NCBI GenBank assembly: GCA_902472305.1
Contig: CABRNK010000014.1
Location: 6,720-70,719, forward strand
Source of the DNA: Hominenteromicrobium sp900549945
GTDB lineage: Bacteria > Bacillota > Clostridia > Oscillospirales > Acutalibacteraceae
Direction: 5' to 3'
DNA: 64,000 bases
In this document: in pieces, positions 43,251-52,540 of the stretch
How the letters are laid out: every line of letters begins with the position of its first letter
How positions within the stretch are numbered: the first letter of the stretch is position 1
The notes under the pieces: generated by a model
Told to the model about the DNA's origin: nothing
Databases searched by the model: none
Seen by the model: the letters and a program-made list of their open reading frames with translations, nothing else
Translations under genes and position numbers: made by a program

Positions 43251-44489
43251 ATGAATAAAACGATTCTGAAAAAATACGCGCGCCTCGTCGTCCGCATGGG
43301 CGTCAACATCAAAAAGGGGCAGGGCGCGCTGATCATGGCGGAGACCGATCAGGCGGAGTTCGCGCTGCTCGTCGCCGAGGAAGCGTACAGGGCCGGCGCG
43401 AAGTGGGTCGATATGCGCTGGACGAACCAGAGCTTCACAAAGCTCCAGCTCAAAAAGGAGAGCCTCAAAACGCTCTCGAACACGCCGGAGTGGGAGAAAA
43501 TGCGCATGCAGCAGCAGGTTGAAGAGCTGCCGGGGCGCATCTGGATCGAATCGGAGGACCCGGACGGCCTCAAGGGCGTCAACGTGGAGAAGATGCAGAA
43601 GGCGAACCTCGCGCGCATGAAGGTGAGAAAGCCGTACCGCGACGCGATGGACAACAAGCACCAGTGGACGATCGTCGCGGTGCCGAGCGCGAAGTGGGCG
43701 AAGAAGGTTTTCCCCGAGCTGCGCGCGAGCGCGGCGGTGCAGAAGCTGTGGGAGGCGATCCTCGAGACGGTGCGCGTCACGAAAGACAACGACCCGGTCG
43801 AGGCGTGGCAGGCGCACAACGCGGCGCTTAAATCGCGCTACGAAAAGCTGAACGCCTGTAATTTCCGCAGCCTGCACTATTTCAGCGAAAACGGCACCGA
43901 TTTCACCTGCGGCCTGATTCCCGGGGCGAGATGGATGGGCGGCGGCGACACGCTGCTCGACGGCACGTTCTACAACCCGAACATGCCGACCGAGGAGATC
44001 TTCACCTCGCCGATGAAGGGCGAGGCGGAGGGCACCGTCGTCGCGACGATGCCGCTCTCCTATCAGGGCAATCTGATTGAGAATTTCTCGATCACCTTTA
44101 AAAACGGGCGCGCCGTCTCCTGCAAGGCGGAAAAGGGGCAGGCGCTTTTGGAGCAGATGCTCGCGATGGACGAGGGCGCGGCGCAGATCGGTGAGCTCGC
44201 GCTGATCCCGCACGATTCCCCGATCTCGAACCTCGGCATCCTGTTTTACAACACGCTGTTCGACGAAAACGCCGCGTGCCACATCGCGCTCGGCGCGGGC
44301 TTCCCGAATGTCGTCGAGGGCTATGAGAGCATGACGCTCGAGCAGGTGCACGAAAAGGGCGTCAACGATTCGGTGATCCACGTCGATTTCATGATCGGCG
44401 GCGGCACGCTGAACATCGACGGCGTTACAGCGGACGGCAGAACCGTGCCGGTGTTCCGAAACGGCGGCTGGACCGAAGCATTCCGCTGA
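43251..44489 (+). CDS. M29-family aminopeptidase (thermophilic-type, AmpS-like)
   Basis: 412-residue metallo-aminopeptidase. Metal-ligand region EIFTSPMKGEAEGTV, then GELALIPHDSPISNLGILFYNTLFDENAACHIALG and late HVDFMIGGG supply the Glu/His/Asp set of family M29. Cleaves N-terminal residues from peptides in the cytoplasm. It interrupts the purine cluster but is oriented with it and carries the structured element as its leader. ATG 43251 is chosen over the ATG at 43239 that is part of the ribosome site. Confidence 0.9.
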   Translation: MNKTILKKYARLVVRMGVNIKKGQGALIMAETDQAEFALLVAEEAYRAGAKWVDMRWTNQSFTKLQLKKESLKTLSNTPEWEKMRMQQQVEELPGRIWIESEDPDGLKGVNVEKMQKANLARMKVRKPYRDAMDNKHQWTIVAVPSAKWAKKVFPELRASAAVQKLWEAILETVRVTKDNDPVEAWQAHNAALKSRYEKLNACNFRSLHYFSENGTDFTCGLIPGARWMGGGDTLLDGTFYNPNMPTEEIFTSPMKGEAEGTVVATMPLSYQGNLIENFSITFKNGRAVSCKAEKGQALLEQMLAMDEGAAQIGELALIPHDSPISNLGILFYNTLFDENAACHIALGAGFPNVVEGYESMTLEQVHEKGVNDSVIHVDFMIGGGTLNIDGVTADGRTVPVFRNGGWTEAFR

Positions 44490-44545
44490 GAAAAAGTAAT
44501 TTATGTAACCCCCCCATTGATTTCAGAAACGGAGAGATATAGAAA

Positions 44546-45580
44546 ATGAAAAGCTTTAGCGACAGCTACAAGGCCGCGGGCGTCGACGTGACCGCCGGCT
44601 ATAAATCTGTGGAGCTGATGAAGGAGCACGTGAAGCGCACGGCGATTCCCGGCGTGGTTTCCGGCATCGGCGGCTTCGGCGGCCTGTTCCAGCCGGAGCT
44701 TTCCGGCATGAAGGAGCCGGTGCTCGTTTCCGGCACGGACGGCGTCGGCACAAAGCTCGTCGCCGCCATGCTGCTCGACAAGCACGATACGATCGGCATC
44801 GACTGCGTCGCCATGTGTGTCAACGACGTCGTGTGCTGCGGCGCGAAGCCGCTCTTCTTCCTCGATTATATCGCCTGCGGCAAGAACTACCCCGAGAAGA
44901 TCGCCGAGATCGTGAAGGGCGTTGCGGAGGGCTGCGTGCGCTCCGGCTGCACGCTGATCGGCGGCGAGACCGCGGAGCACCCGGGCGTCATGCCCGAGGA
45001 GGAGTACGACCTCGCGGGCTTCACGGTCGGCATCGTAGACAAGGATAAGATCATCGACGGCTCGAAGATGCAGGCGGGCGACGTCATCGTCGGCGTCGCG
45101 TCCTCCGGCATCCATTCGAACGGCTTCTCGCTCGTGCGCAAGGCGCTCGGCCTGACGAAGGAAAAGCTCGAAACGTATTACGGCGAACTCGGCTGCACGC
45201 TCGGCGAGGCGCTGCTCGAGCCGACGCGCCTCTATGTGAAGCCGGTTCTCGCGGCGATCGAGGTGGCGGACGTGAAGGCGATCTCCCATATCACGGGCGG
45301 CGGCTTCTACGAGAACATTCCGCGCATGATGAAGGCGGGCTTCACGGCGAAAATCGACCGCGCGGCCGTGCCGGTGCTGCCGATTTTCGACCTGATCGCA
45401 AAGGCCGGCAATGTGCCGGAGCACGATATGTTCAACACATTTAACATGGGCGTCGGCCTGTGCATGGCGGTCTCGAAGGAGACGGCCGATGCGGCGATCC
45501 GCGCGCTGAACGAGGCGGGCGAAAAGGCGTTCGTGCTCGGCGAGGTCGTCGAGGGGGACGAGGGGGTCGTCCTGTGCTGA
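44546..45580 (+). CDS. purM: Phosphoribosylformylglycinamidine cyclo-ligase
   Basis: 344-residue AIR synthetase: ATP-dependent closure of FGAM to AIR. Typical FSDSYKAAGVDVTAGYKSVELMK start, SGTDGVGTKL, CVNDVVCCGAKPLFFLDYIACGK, GGETAEHPG, and ISHITGGGFYENIPR. Full length. Ribosome site GGAGAG. The stop codon lies inside the purN start region. Confidence 0.96.
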   Translation: MKSFSDSYKAAGVDVTAGYKSVELMKEHVKRTAIPGVVSGIGGFGGLFQPELSGMKEPVLVSGTDGVGTKLVAAMLLDKHDTIGIDCVAMCVNDVVCCGAKPLFFLDYIACGKNYPEKIAEIVKGVAEGCVRSGCTLIGGETAEHPGVMPEEEYDLAGFTVGIVDKDKIIDGSKMQAGDVIVGVASSGIHSNGFSLVRKALGLTKEKLETYYGELGCTLGEALLEPTRLYVKPVLAAIEVADVKAISHITGGGFYENIPRMMKAGFTAKIDRAAVPVLPIFDLIAKAGNVPEHDMFNTFNMGVGLCMAVSKETADAAIRALNEAGEKAFVLGEVVEGDEGVVLC

Positions 45581-46200
45581 ACATCGCGGTGCTCGTCTCC
45601 GGCGGCGGCACGAATTTGCAGGCGCTGATCGACGCGGAAAAGGCCGGGAAGATCGAAAACGGCCGCATCTCGGTCGTCGTCGCGAGCAAGCCGGGCGTCT
45701 ATGCGCTCGAGCGCGCGAAAAATGCGGGCATCGAGGGCGTCGTGCTGGCCCGAAAGGATTTTGAGAGCGTCGATGATTACAGCGCGGCGCTCGAAAAGCT
45801 GCTCCGGGAGAAAAAAACCGACCTCATCGTGCTGGCCGGCTTCATGACGATCACGAACGCGGCGTTTACAAAGGCGTTTGAAAACCGGATCATCAACGTC
45901 CACCCGGCGCTGATCCCCTCGTTCTGCGGCAAGGGCTACTACGGCCTGCATGTGCACGAGGCGGCGCTCGCGCGCGGCGTGAAGCTCTCCGGCGCGACCG
46001 TGCATTTCGTCAACGAGGTATGCGACGGCGGGCCGATCATCCTGCAAAAGGCGGTTCCGGTGGAGCCGGGCGACACGCCCGAAACGCTGCAGCGGCGCGT
46101 GATGGAGCAGGCGGAGTGGCAGCTTCTGCCCGAGGCGGTCTCGCTGTTCTGCGCCGGCCGGCTCTCGGTGAACGGGGCGGTCGTGACGATTTCAGAGTGA
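45574..46200 (+). CDS. purN: Phosphoribosylglycinamide formyltransferase
   Basis: 208-residue folate-dependent GAR transformylase. NIAVLVSGGGTNLQALIDA, VLAGFMTI, the catalytic INVHPALIPSFCGKGYYGLHVHEAAL and GATVHFVNEVCDGGPII. The start is GTG 45574, overlapping the last seven bases of purM, so the two are translationally coupled. Confidence 0.94.
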   Translation: MLNIAVLVSGGGTNLQALIDAEKAGKIENGRISVVVASKPGVYALERAKNAGIEGVVLARKDFESVDDYSAALEKLLREKKTDLIVLAGFMTITNAAFTKAFENRIINVHPALIPSFCGKGYYGLHVHEAALARGVKLSGATVHFVNEVCDGGPIILQKAVPVEPGDTPETLQRRVMEQAEWQLLPEAVSLFCAGRLSVNGAVVTISE

Positions 46201-46302
46201 AAAACGACATCTGCACATATTTTCATATATCGATTTGATGCGGCGCGGCACGGAAAACGTGCGGCCGCGTCGAATTCTGAAAGCTAAGGAAGGGGAATGA
46301 AA

Positions 46303-47016
46303 ATGGAAATTCTCGACATCAAAAAGGAGCTTGCGGGCAATTCCTATCCGGGCCGCGGCATTGTGATCGGCAAGAGCGCCGACGGCGTTCACGCCGTGAT
46401 CGCCTATTTCATCATGGGCCGCAGCGTCAACTCGCGCAACCGCGTGTTCGTGGAGCAGGGCGACGGCATCCGCACGCAGGCGTTTGACCCGGCGAAGCTC
46501 TCCGACCCGTCGCTCGTGATCTACGCGCCGGTGCGCGTGCTCGCGAACAAGACGATCGTCACGAACGGCGACCAGACCGACACGATTTTTATGTATCTCA
46601 AAGAGGGGAAGAGCTTCAAAAAGGCGCTCAAAACCCGCGAGTTTGAGCCGGATGCGCCGAATTTCACGCCGAGAATTTCCGGCCTTGTCAAGCAGAAGGA
46701 CGGCGACTTCACCTACAAGCTCTCGATTCTCAAGAGCTTTGAGGGCAACCCGGATGCGCCGCAGAGCTTCTTCTTCGACTACACGCCGGTCGAGGGCCTC
46801 GGCCATTTCATCCACACCTATAAGTGCGACGGCGCGCCGCGCATCCCGTCCTTTGAGGGCGAGCCGAAGCCAGTGAAGATCGAGGGCGACATCGACGCGT
46901 TCACGAACGACCTCTGGCAAAACCTCAACGAGGACAACAAGGTTTCGCTGTTTACGCGCTTCATCAACCTCAAGACGGGCAAAGCCGAGACGCGCATCGT
47001 CAACAAGAACCAGTGA
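46303..47016 (+). CDS. IMP cyclohydrolase, PurO-like
   Basis: 237-residue protein of the IMP_cyclohyd (PurO-like) family: NSYPGRGIVIGKSADGVHAVIAYFIMGRS with RNR following, and FTPRISGLV. It would close FAICAR to IMP, the last purine step, replacing the N-terminal domain of ordinary PurH. ATG 46303 is preferred to 46297 because AAGGAAGGGG ends at 46295. Directly upstream of the stand-alone formyltransferase, which supports the pairing. Confidence 0.87.
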   Translation: MEILDIKKELAGNSYPGRGIVIGKSADGVHAVIAYFIMGRSVNSRNRVFVEQGDGIRTQAFDPAKLSDPSLVIYAPVRVLANKTIVTNGDQTDTIFMYLKEGKSFKKALKTREFEPDAPNFTPRISGLVKQKDGDFTYKLSILKSFEGNPDAPQSFFFDYTPVEGLGHFIHTYKCDGAPRIPSFEGEPKPVKIEGDIDAFTNDLWQNLNEDNKVSLFTRFINLKTGKAETRIVNKNQ

Positions 47017-47041
47017 TTTTGGGGAAAGGACTGTTACGGTT

Positions 47042-48217
47042 ATGAAAGAACTCGAACTCAAATACGGCTGCAACCCGAATCAGAAGCCGTCTAAAATCTT
47101 CACGAACGACGGCCGCGATCTGCCCATTCAGGTGCTGAACGGCAAGCCGGGCTACATCAATTTTATGGATGCGTTTAACTCCTGGCAGCTCGTCAAGGAG
47201 CTGAAAGCGGCGACGGGCCTGCCGGCGGCGGCCTCCTTCAAGCATGTCAGCCCTGCGGGCGCGGCGGTTGCCAAGCCGATGAGCGACACGCTCAAGAAGA
47301 TCTACTTCGTCGATGATCTCGCGCTTTCGCCGATCGCGACGGCCTATGCCCGGGCGCGCGGCGCGGACAGAATGTCCTCCTACGGCGACTGGGCGGCACT
47401 CTCCGACGTCTGCGACAAGGAGACCGCGACGCTGCTGGCCCGCGAGGTTTCGGACGGCATCATCGCGCCCGGCTACACGGACGAGGCGCTCGAAATCCTC
47501 AAGACGAAGCGCAAGGGCACCTACAACGTCGTGCAGATCGACCCGGATTACACGCCGGCGCCGATCGAGCATAAGGACGTTTTCGGCATCACGTTTGAGC
47601 AGGGCCGCAATGAGCTGAAGATCGACGCGGAGATGCTGAACAATCTCGTCACCGAGAACAAGACGCTTTCGGAGGAAGCGAAGCTCGACCTCGTGATTTC
47701 TCTGATTACGCTCAAATACACGCAGTCGAATTCCGTCTGCTATGCGAAGGACGGTCAGGCCATCGGCATCGGCGCGGGCCAGCAGAGCCGCATCCACTGC
47801 ACGCGCCTCGCGGGCAACAAGGCGGATATCTGGTATCTCCGCCAGCACGAGAAGGTGCTGAATCTGCCCTTTAAGCCGGGCATCCGCCGCCCGGACCGCG
47901 ACAACACGATCGACGTGTACATCAGCGAGGAGCACGACGATGTGCTGCGCGACGGCGCGTGGCAGCAGTTCTTCACCGAGCGGCCCGAGGTGTTCACCCG
48001 CGAGGAAAAGGCGGCGTGGCTCCAGACGTTCAAGGGCGTTTCCGTCGGCAGCGACGCGTTCTTCCCGTTCGGCGACAACATCGAGCGCGCGCACAAGAGC
48101 GGCGTGGAATTTATCGCGCAGCCGGGCGGCTCTATCCGCGACGACAACGTGATCGACACCTGCAACAAGTACGGCATCGCGATGGCGTTCACCGGCATCC
48201 GCCTGTTCCACCATTGA
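47042..48217 (+). CDS. Stand-alone AICAR formyltransferase (PurH C-terminal-domain type)
   Basis: 391-residue protein corresponding to the transformylase part of PurH only. Begins ELELKYGCNPNQKPSKIF; catalytic K67-H68 in SFKHVSPAGAAV; late NSVCYAKDGQAIGIGAGQQSRIHCTRLAG and SDAFFPFGDNIERA. The MGS-like IMP cyclohydrolase domain of bifunctional PurH (~200 residues) is absent and its job is presumably taken by the preceding gene. Full bifunctional PurH is ~510 residues. Confidence 0.92.
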   Translation: MKELELKYGCNPNQKPSKIFTNDGRDLPIQVLNGKPGYINFMDAFNSWQLVKELKAATGLPAAASFKHVSPAGAAVAKPMSDTLKKIYFVDDLALSPIATAYARARGADRMSSYGDWAALSDVCDKETATLLAREVSDGIIAPGYTDEALEILKTKRKGTYNVVQIDPDYTPAPIEHKDVFGITFEQGRNELKIDAEMLNNLVTENKTLSEEAKLDLVISLITLKYTQSNSVCYAKDGQAIGIGAGQQSRIHCTRLAGNKADIWYLRQHEKVLNLPFKPGIRRPDRDNTIDVYISEEHDDVLRDGAWQQFFTERPEVFTREEKAAWLQTFKGVSVGSDAFFPFGDNIERAHKSGVEFIAQPGGSIRDDNVIDTCNKYGIAMAFTGIRLFHH

Positions 48218-48377
48218 GCGGGCGCGGCCCGCGGCGGCTGCTGCAGGGTCGCCTGCCGAAGCAGGCTTCGCCGCAGGTAGAAATGGGTGAAGCCAACGCC
48301 GACGGAAAAATTTTCGCGGGTGTTTTGCAGGCACGGCTTGGATGCTTTGTGAAGATTAAAACAGAGGAATGATGGAT

Positions 48378-49643
48378 ATGAATATACTTGTAATCGGCAG
48401 CGGCGGGCGCGAGCACGCGATCGTCCGCAAGCTGAAAGAAAGCCCGAAAACCGGCAGGCTGTGGTGCGCGCCGGGCAACGGCGGCATTGCGGCGGACGCG
48501 GAGTGCGTCGATATCGGCGCAATGGACATCGACGGCGTCGTGCGCTTCGCGCAGGAAAACCCGGTCGATCTCGTCTTTGTCGCGCCGGACGACCCGCTGG
48601 CGGCAGGCATGGTCGATGCGCTGGAGGCGGCGGGCACCCGCGCGTTCGGCCCCCGCGCGAACGCGGCGGTCATCGAGGGCAGCAAGGTGTTCTCGAAGAA
48701 TCTGATGAAAAAATACGGCATCCCGACGGCGCGCTACGAGGTCTTTTCCGACCCGGCCGAGGCGGTGGCGTATATCGAAGCCGAGGGGAAATTCCCGGTC
48801 GTCGTCAAGGCGGACGGCCTCGCGCTCGGCAAGGGCGTCATCATTGCGGAGAGCCTGGAGGCCGCAAAGGACGCCGTGCGCACGATTATGGAGGACAAGG
48901 TGTTCGGCGCCTCCGGCAATCACATCGTCGTCGAGGAATTTCTCACCGGCCCGGAGGTTTCGGTGCTCGCGTTTACGGACGGCAAAACGCTGCGCCCGAT
49001 GGTTTCCTCGAAGGACCACAAGCGCGCGCTGGACGGCGACAGGGGACTGAATACCGGCGGCATGGGCACGATCAGCCCGAACCCGTACTACACCGACGAA
49101 ATCGCGCAGACCTGCATGGAGACGATTTTCCTGCCGACGATCCGCGCGATGCAGGCGGAGGGCCGCCCGTTCAAGGGCTGCCTGTATTTTGGCCTGATGC
49201 TCACGCCGGACGGCCCGAAGGTCATCGAGTACAACGCGCGCTTCGGCGACCCGGAAACGCAGGTCGTTCTGCCGCGCCTCAAGACGGATTTTGTTGACAT
49301 TCTCGACGCGGTGATCGACGAAAGGCTCGACGCGCTCGAGATCGAGTGGAGCGCGGATGCGTGCGCCTGCGTCGTCATGGCGAGCGGCGGCTATCCGCAG
49401 TCGTACCCGAAGGGCATCGAGATCACCGGACTGGATGAAAACGGGCAGGTCGCGGGCGCGACCGTCTACCACGCGGGCACGAAGCGCGCGGGGGATAAGC
49501 TCGTGACGAACGGCGGGCGCGTGCTCGGCGTGACGGCCGCGGCGGAAACGCTCGACGCGGCGCTCGAAAAGGCGTATGCGGCCGTCGAAAAGATCCATTT
49601 CGACGACGCGCACTACCGCCGCGACATCGGCCGCACGAAGTAA
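48378..49643 (+). CDS. purD: Phosphoribosylamine--glycine ligase
   Basis: 421-residue ATP-grasp GAR synthetase. MNILVIGSGGREHAIV, APGNGGIA, FPVVVKADGLALGKGV, SSKDHKRALDGDRGLNTGGMGTISP and EYNARFGDPETQVVLPRL. Three in-frame ATGs (48369, 48372, 48378); the third gives the normal N-terminus and spacing from GAGG. Last gene of the purine cluster, followed by a strong terminator. Confidence 0.95.
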   Translation: MNILVIGSGGREHAIVRKLKESPKTGRLWCAPGNGGIAADAECVDIGAMDIDGVVRFAQENPVDLVFVAPDDPLAAGMVDALEAAGTRAFGPRANAAVIEGSKVFSKNLMKKYGIPTARYEVFSDPAEAVAYIEAEGKFPVVVKADGLALGKGVIIAESLEAAKDAVRTIMEDKVFGASGNHIVVEEFLTGPEVSVLAFTDGKTLRPMVSSKDHKRALDGDRGLNTGGMGTISPNPYYTDEIAQTCMETIFLPTIRAMQAEGRPFKGCLYFGLMLTPDGPKVIEYNARFGDPETQVVLPRLKTDFVDILDAVIDERLDALEIEWSADACACVVMASGGYPQSYPKGIEITGLDENGQVAGATVYHAGTKRAGDKLVTNGGRVLGVTAAAETLDAALEKAYAAVEKIHFDDAHYRRDIGRTK

Positions 49644-49661
49644 TCGAATACAGAGAAAGCA

Positions 49662-49698
49662 AAAACGACAGCCCGGCGCACGCCGCGGCTGTCGTTTT
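49662..49698. terminator. Bidirectional terminator after purD
   Basis: Perfect 12-bp stem AAAACGACAGCC / GGCTGTCGTTTT with T-runs possible on both strands, placed between convergent purD and the RHH gene. Confidence 0.9.
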
Positions 49699-49699
49699 G

Positions 49700-49879
49700 C
49701 TATTGAGACTGACCGACGTCGATTTCGCCCATCTTCTGCTCAAACCACAGGACGTGATTTCGGATGATCTGAATCAGCTCGCGGTTTATAGAGCGCGCCT
49801 CGTATTCGGCGACGTAGCTGAATTTTTCGAGCAGCTCGGCATCGATGCGCAGGGAATAGTGTACGGTTCGGTTTGACAT
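49700..49879 (-). CDS. Arc-like ribbon-helix-helix protein
   Basis: 59-residue DNA-binding-type protein MSNRTVHYSLRIDAELLEKF...ARSINRELIQIIRNHVLWFE with the beta-strand/two-helix layout of Arc/MetJ proteins (HYSLRI strand). Start at 49879 with GAGAGGGAG upstream. No toxin gene is adjacent, so it is an orphan regulator; target unknown. Confidence 0.8.
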   Translation of the reverse strand: MSNRTVHYSLRIDAELLEKFSYVAEYEARSINRELIQIIRNHVLWFEQKMGEIDVGQSQ

Positions 49880-50002
49880 TGAAAATTCTCCCTCTCGTTG
49901 AAGTCCATATAAGGATAGCATAAAAAAGAGGGCAAAAACAAAAATGACGGCATCGTGACATCATGAAAAGAGAAAAAAATTTTCGGCTGATGAAAAAGAC
50001 AA

Positions 50003-50042
50003 CCGCCCGGCAGCTTCCAGATTGTTCCGGGCTGCCGGGCGG
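50003..50042 (-). terminator. Terminator of the GH36 gene
   Basis: Perfect 12-bp stem CCGCCCGGCAGC / GCTGCCGGGCGG, followed on the minus strand by TTGTCTTTTTC. Confidence 0.88.
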
Positions 50043-50069
50043 GCGCGTATTTTCAGCGCGCGGTGCGCT

Positions 50070-52244
50070 TTATTTTGCGATGAAATGCTTCACGACGCTC
50101 TGGCCGTCGAGGAAAACGGCCTGCGTCAGGTTCACGCCGGCGTTCATCAGCAGCGCGCCGGAGTAGACCTCGCCGGTGTCCGTATCGGTGTAGAGTTTCT
50201 CCGGGTCGAGGCCGCGCAGGCGCTGGACGTAGAACATCGACTCCGGCTGGCGCATCACGACGCTTGTGAGCATCGCCTCGTTCCTATCCGGCGAGACGAA
50301 TTCCCACGCGCAGCGGAAGGCGTTGTCGGTGGGGGCGATCAGGCGGTAGAAGTCGCCGTCGCGCACGAGGTGGTTGTATTTGCGGTAGTCGGCGATCTGC
50401 TGCCGAACCTCCTCTTTTTCCTCCTCGGTGAGCTTGCGCGGGTCGAGTTCATAGCCGAACGTGCCGCACATCGCGACGTTCGCGCGCGTCGAAAGCGGGG
50501 TGCGCGGGCGCGCCGCTACATGCGCGCCGAAGGCGGAAACCGGGTAGCACATCGAGGTGCCGAACTGGATCGTCAGCCGCTCGATCGCGTCGGTGTTGTC
50601 GCTGCACCAGATCTGCGGCGAGTAGTAGAGCATGCCGGGGTCGAAGCGCCCGCCGCCGCCCGAGCAGTTTTCAAACAGGATGTTCGGGAAGGTCTTCACA
50701 AAGCGGTCCATCAGGTCGTAGGTGCCCAGAACGAAGCGGTGCATGATTTCCTTCTGGCGCTCCGGCGGCAGCAGGGCCGAACCGGCCTCCGAAATGTTGC
50801 GGTTGAAGTCCCACTTCACATAGTCAATCTTGTTGTTTTTCAGGACGCTGCACATCTGCTCGAAGATGTTGTCGCGCACGTCCTCGCGCGACATGTCGAG
50901 CACGTACTGCAGGCGTGCCGGCGAGTTTTCGCGGCCCTTGACGTGCAGGCACCAGTCGGGGTGCGCGCGGTAGAGCTCGCTGTCGGGCGAGATCATCTCC
51001 GGCTCGTACCAGATGCCGAACTTGAGGCCCTCGGCATTGACGCGCTCAATCAGCTTCGAAAGCCCGCCCTTGATTTTCTTTTCGTTGACGAACCAGTCGC
51101 CGAGCGAGGAGTTGTCCAGATTGCGGTGGCCGAACCAGCCGTCGTCCATGACGAGCATATCGACGCCCATCTTCGCCGCCTCGTGCGCGAACGCGACGAG
51201 CTTGTCGTCGTCGAAGTCAAAGTAGGCGGCCTCCCAGCTGTTGATGAGCACCGGGCGCTCCACGTCGCGCCACGGGCTTTTGATCAGGTGCTTTTTGTAG
51301 GCGCGGTGGAAGATGCGGCTCATCTCGCCTATGCCCTTGTCCGTGTAAACCATGACGGCCTCCGGCGCGGTGAAGCGCTCGCCCGGCTCAAGGTGCCAGG
51401 TGAAGCCGTCCGGGTTGATGCCGGCGATCAGGCGCGTCGTGTTGAAGCCGTCCACCTCCACGTCGATTGCGAAGTTGCCGCTGTACACGAGGTTCACGCC
51501 GTACACCTCGCCGCTCTCCTCAGCCGCGCCGTGCCGCTTGAGCGCCACGAACGGGTTGTGATTGTGCGAGGAGGAGCCGCGCTTGCTCGCGACAGACTGG
51601 ATGCCATGGCAGAGCGGGCGCTCGGCGACCGTGCGCTCCTTGAACCACTTGCCGTAGAGGTGCACCATGTCGTAGTCGAAGTCCGGCAGCTCAAGGCAGG
51701 TGCTGTACACGCGCTCGGGATCCATCGCCGCGTCGGAATCGTTCTCAACGACTGCGCTGCGCGTCATCACCGGCATGTCGCCGTACACCGTGTAATAGAG
51801 CTTCACGACGGCGCCGGTCGCCGCGTCGCGCGCCGTGATCTCGAGCGTCTCGCTGTCGCCGTTCTCGTCGCGCAGGGAAGGCATGCCGCACAGCGCGGGC
51901 TTTTCCGTAAGGATGCGGTGGGAGACGTAGCGGATGTCGGTGGAAACGTCGCCGTTTTTGTTGCGGATCTGCAGCGCGGAAACGCGGAAATCGCCGGTGC
52001 CGGCCACGGAATACTCGCTCGGCGTCACGTCCGGCGAGATGCCCGTCGCGACATAGTGCGGGAAATCCGGGCAGAAGGAGGAGAACATGCCGCGGTCGAG
52101 CATAAAGAGCAGGTTGTCGTCCGGCAGATACGCGCCGTAATAGAGGTGGAAGAGATACCCCGCCTCGTGCACGGTGAAGGCGTACGTTGTGGACGGCGTA
52201 TCGAGCTTGAAGATTTTTCTGGAAGCGTCAAAGGTGATGGCCAT
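50070..52244 (-). CDS. GH36 alpha-galactosidase
   Basis: 724-residue glycoside hydrolase family 36 enzyme: N-terminal beta-domain (1-~320), TIM barrel with NSWEAAYFDFD, MDDGWFGHRN, nucleophile D479 in YVKWDFNR and acid/base D549 in CSDNTDA, positions nearly identical to those of characterised Geobacillus-type enzymes. Cytoplasmic, likely a tetramer; removes alpha-galactose from raffinose-family or galactomannan oligosaccharides. ATG 52244 with GGAAAGGA eight bases upstream. Divergent from the GH130 gene. Confidence 0.95.
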   Translation of the reverse strand: MAITFDASRKIFKLDTPSTTYAFTVHEAGYLFHLYYGAYLPDDNLLFMLDRGMFSSFCPDFPHYVATGISPDVTPSEYSVAGTGDFRVSALQIRNKNGDVSTDIRYVSHRILTEKPALCGMPSLRDENGDSETLEITARDAATGAVVKLYYTVYGDMPVMTRSAVVENDSDAAMDPERVYSTCLELPDFDYDMVHLYGKWFKERTVAERPLCHGIQSVASKRGSSSHNHNPFVALKRHGAAEESGEVYGVNLVYSGNFAIDVEVDGFNTTRLIAGINPDGFTWHLEPGERFTAPEAVMVYTDKGIGEMSRIFHRAYKKHLIKSPWRDVERPVLINSWEAAYFDFDDDKLVAFAHEAAKMGVDMLVMDDGWFGHRNLDNSSLGDWFVNEKKIKGGLSKLIERVNAEGLKFGIWYEPEMISPDSELYRAHPDWCLHVKGRENSPARLQYVLDMSREDVRDNIFEQMCSVLKNNKIDYVKWDFNRNISEAGSALLPPERQKEIMHRFVLGTYDLMDRFVKTFPNILFENCSGGGGRFDPGMLYYSPQIWCSDNTDAIERLTIQFGTSMCYPVSAFGAHVAARPRTPLSTRANVAMCGTFGYELDPRKLTEEEKEEVRQQIADYRKYNHLVRDGDFYRLIAPTDNAFRCAWEFVSPDRNEAMLTSVVMRQPESMFYVQRLRGLDPEKLYTDTDTGEVYSGALLMNAGVNLTQAVFLDGQSVVKHFIAK

Positions 52245-52429
52245 AATACAAGTCCTTTCCGAAAAATTCAGAGATCTTGTTTTCATTATAGCGGCTTTGT
52301 CCGGCGCGCGCAATAGGCATTTTGTTGCCTGATTTTGATGCTTTGTGCATGCGCGCGCCCCGCGCGGCCCGCCGGCGCTTTGCCCGGCGCACACGCATTC
52401 GGGGGCGGGCTGGCGGCGAAAAATTTTCC

Positions 52430-52458
52430 TTTACTTTTGCGGCTGTTTGTATTATAGT
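52430..52458 (+). promoter_or_regulatory. Promoter of the GH130 gene
   Basis: TTTACT (52430-52435), 17-nt spacer, TATAGT (52453-52458). The cre box begins 12 bases downstream; a hairpin GCACAGAAA/TTTCTGTGC lies at 52481-52500. Confidence 0.68.
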
Positions 52459-52469
52459 ATTGATAGATA

Positions 52470-52483
52470 TGGAAGCGGTTGCA
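52470..52483 (+). promoter_or_regulatory. CcpA cre box of the GH130 gene
   Basis: TGGAAGCGGTTGCA matches TGNAANCGNWWNCA at all fixed positions and covers the transcription start region, a typical roadblock/repression position. Confidence 0.75.
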
Positions 52484-52540
52484 CAGAAAAGTTTCTGTGC
52501 AGCCTGCTCTAATAATTTTAAAACTCAAGGAGGAACCATC

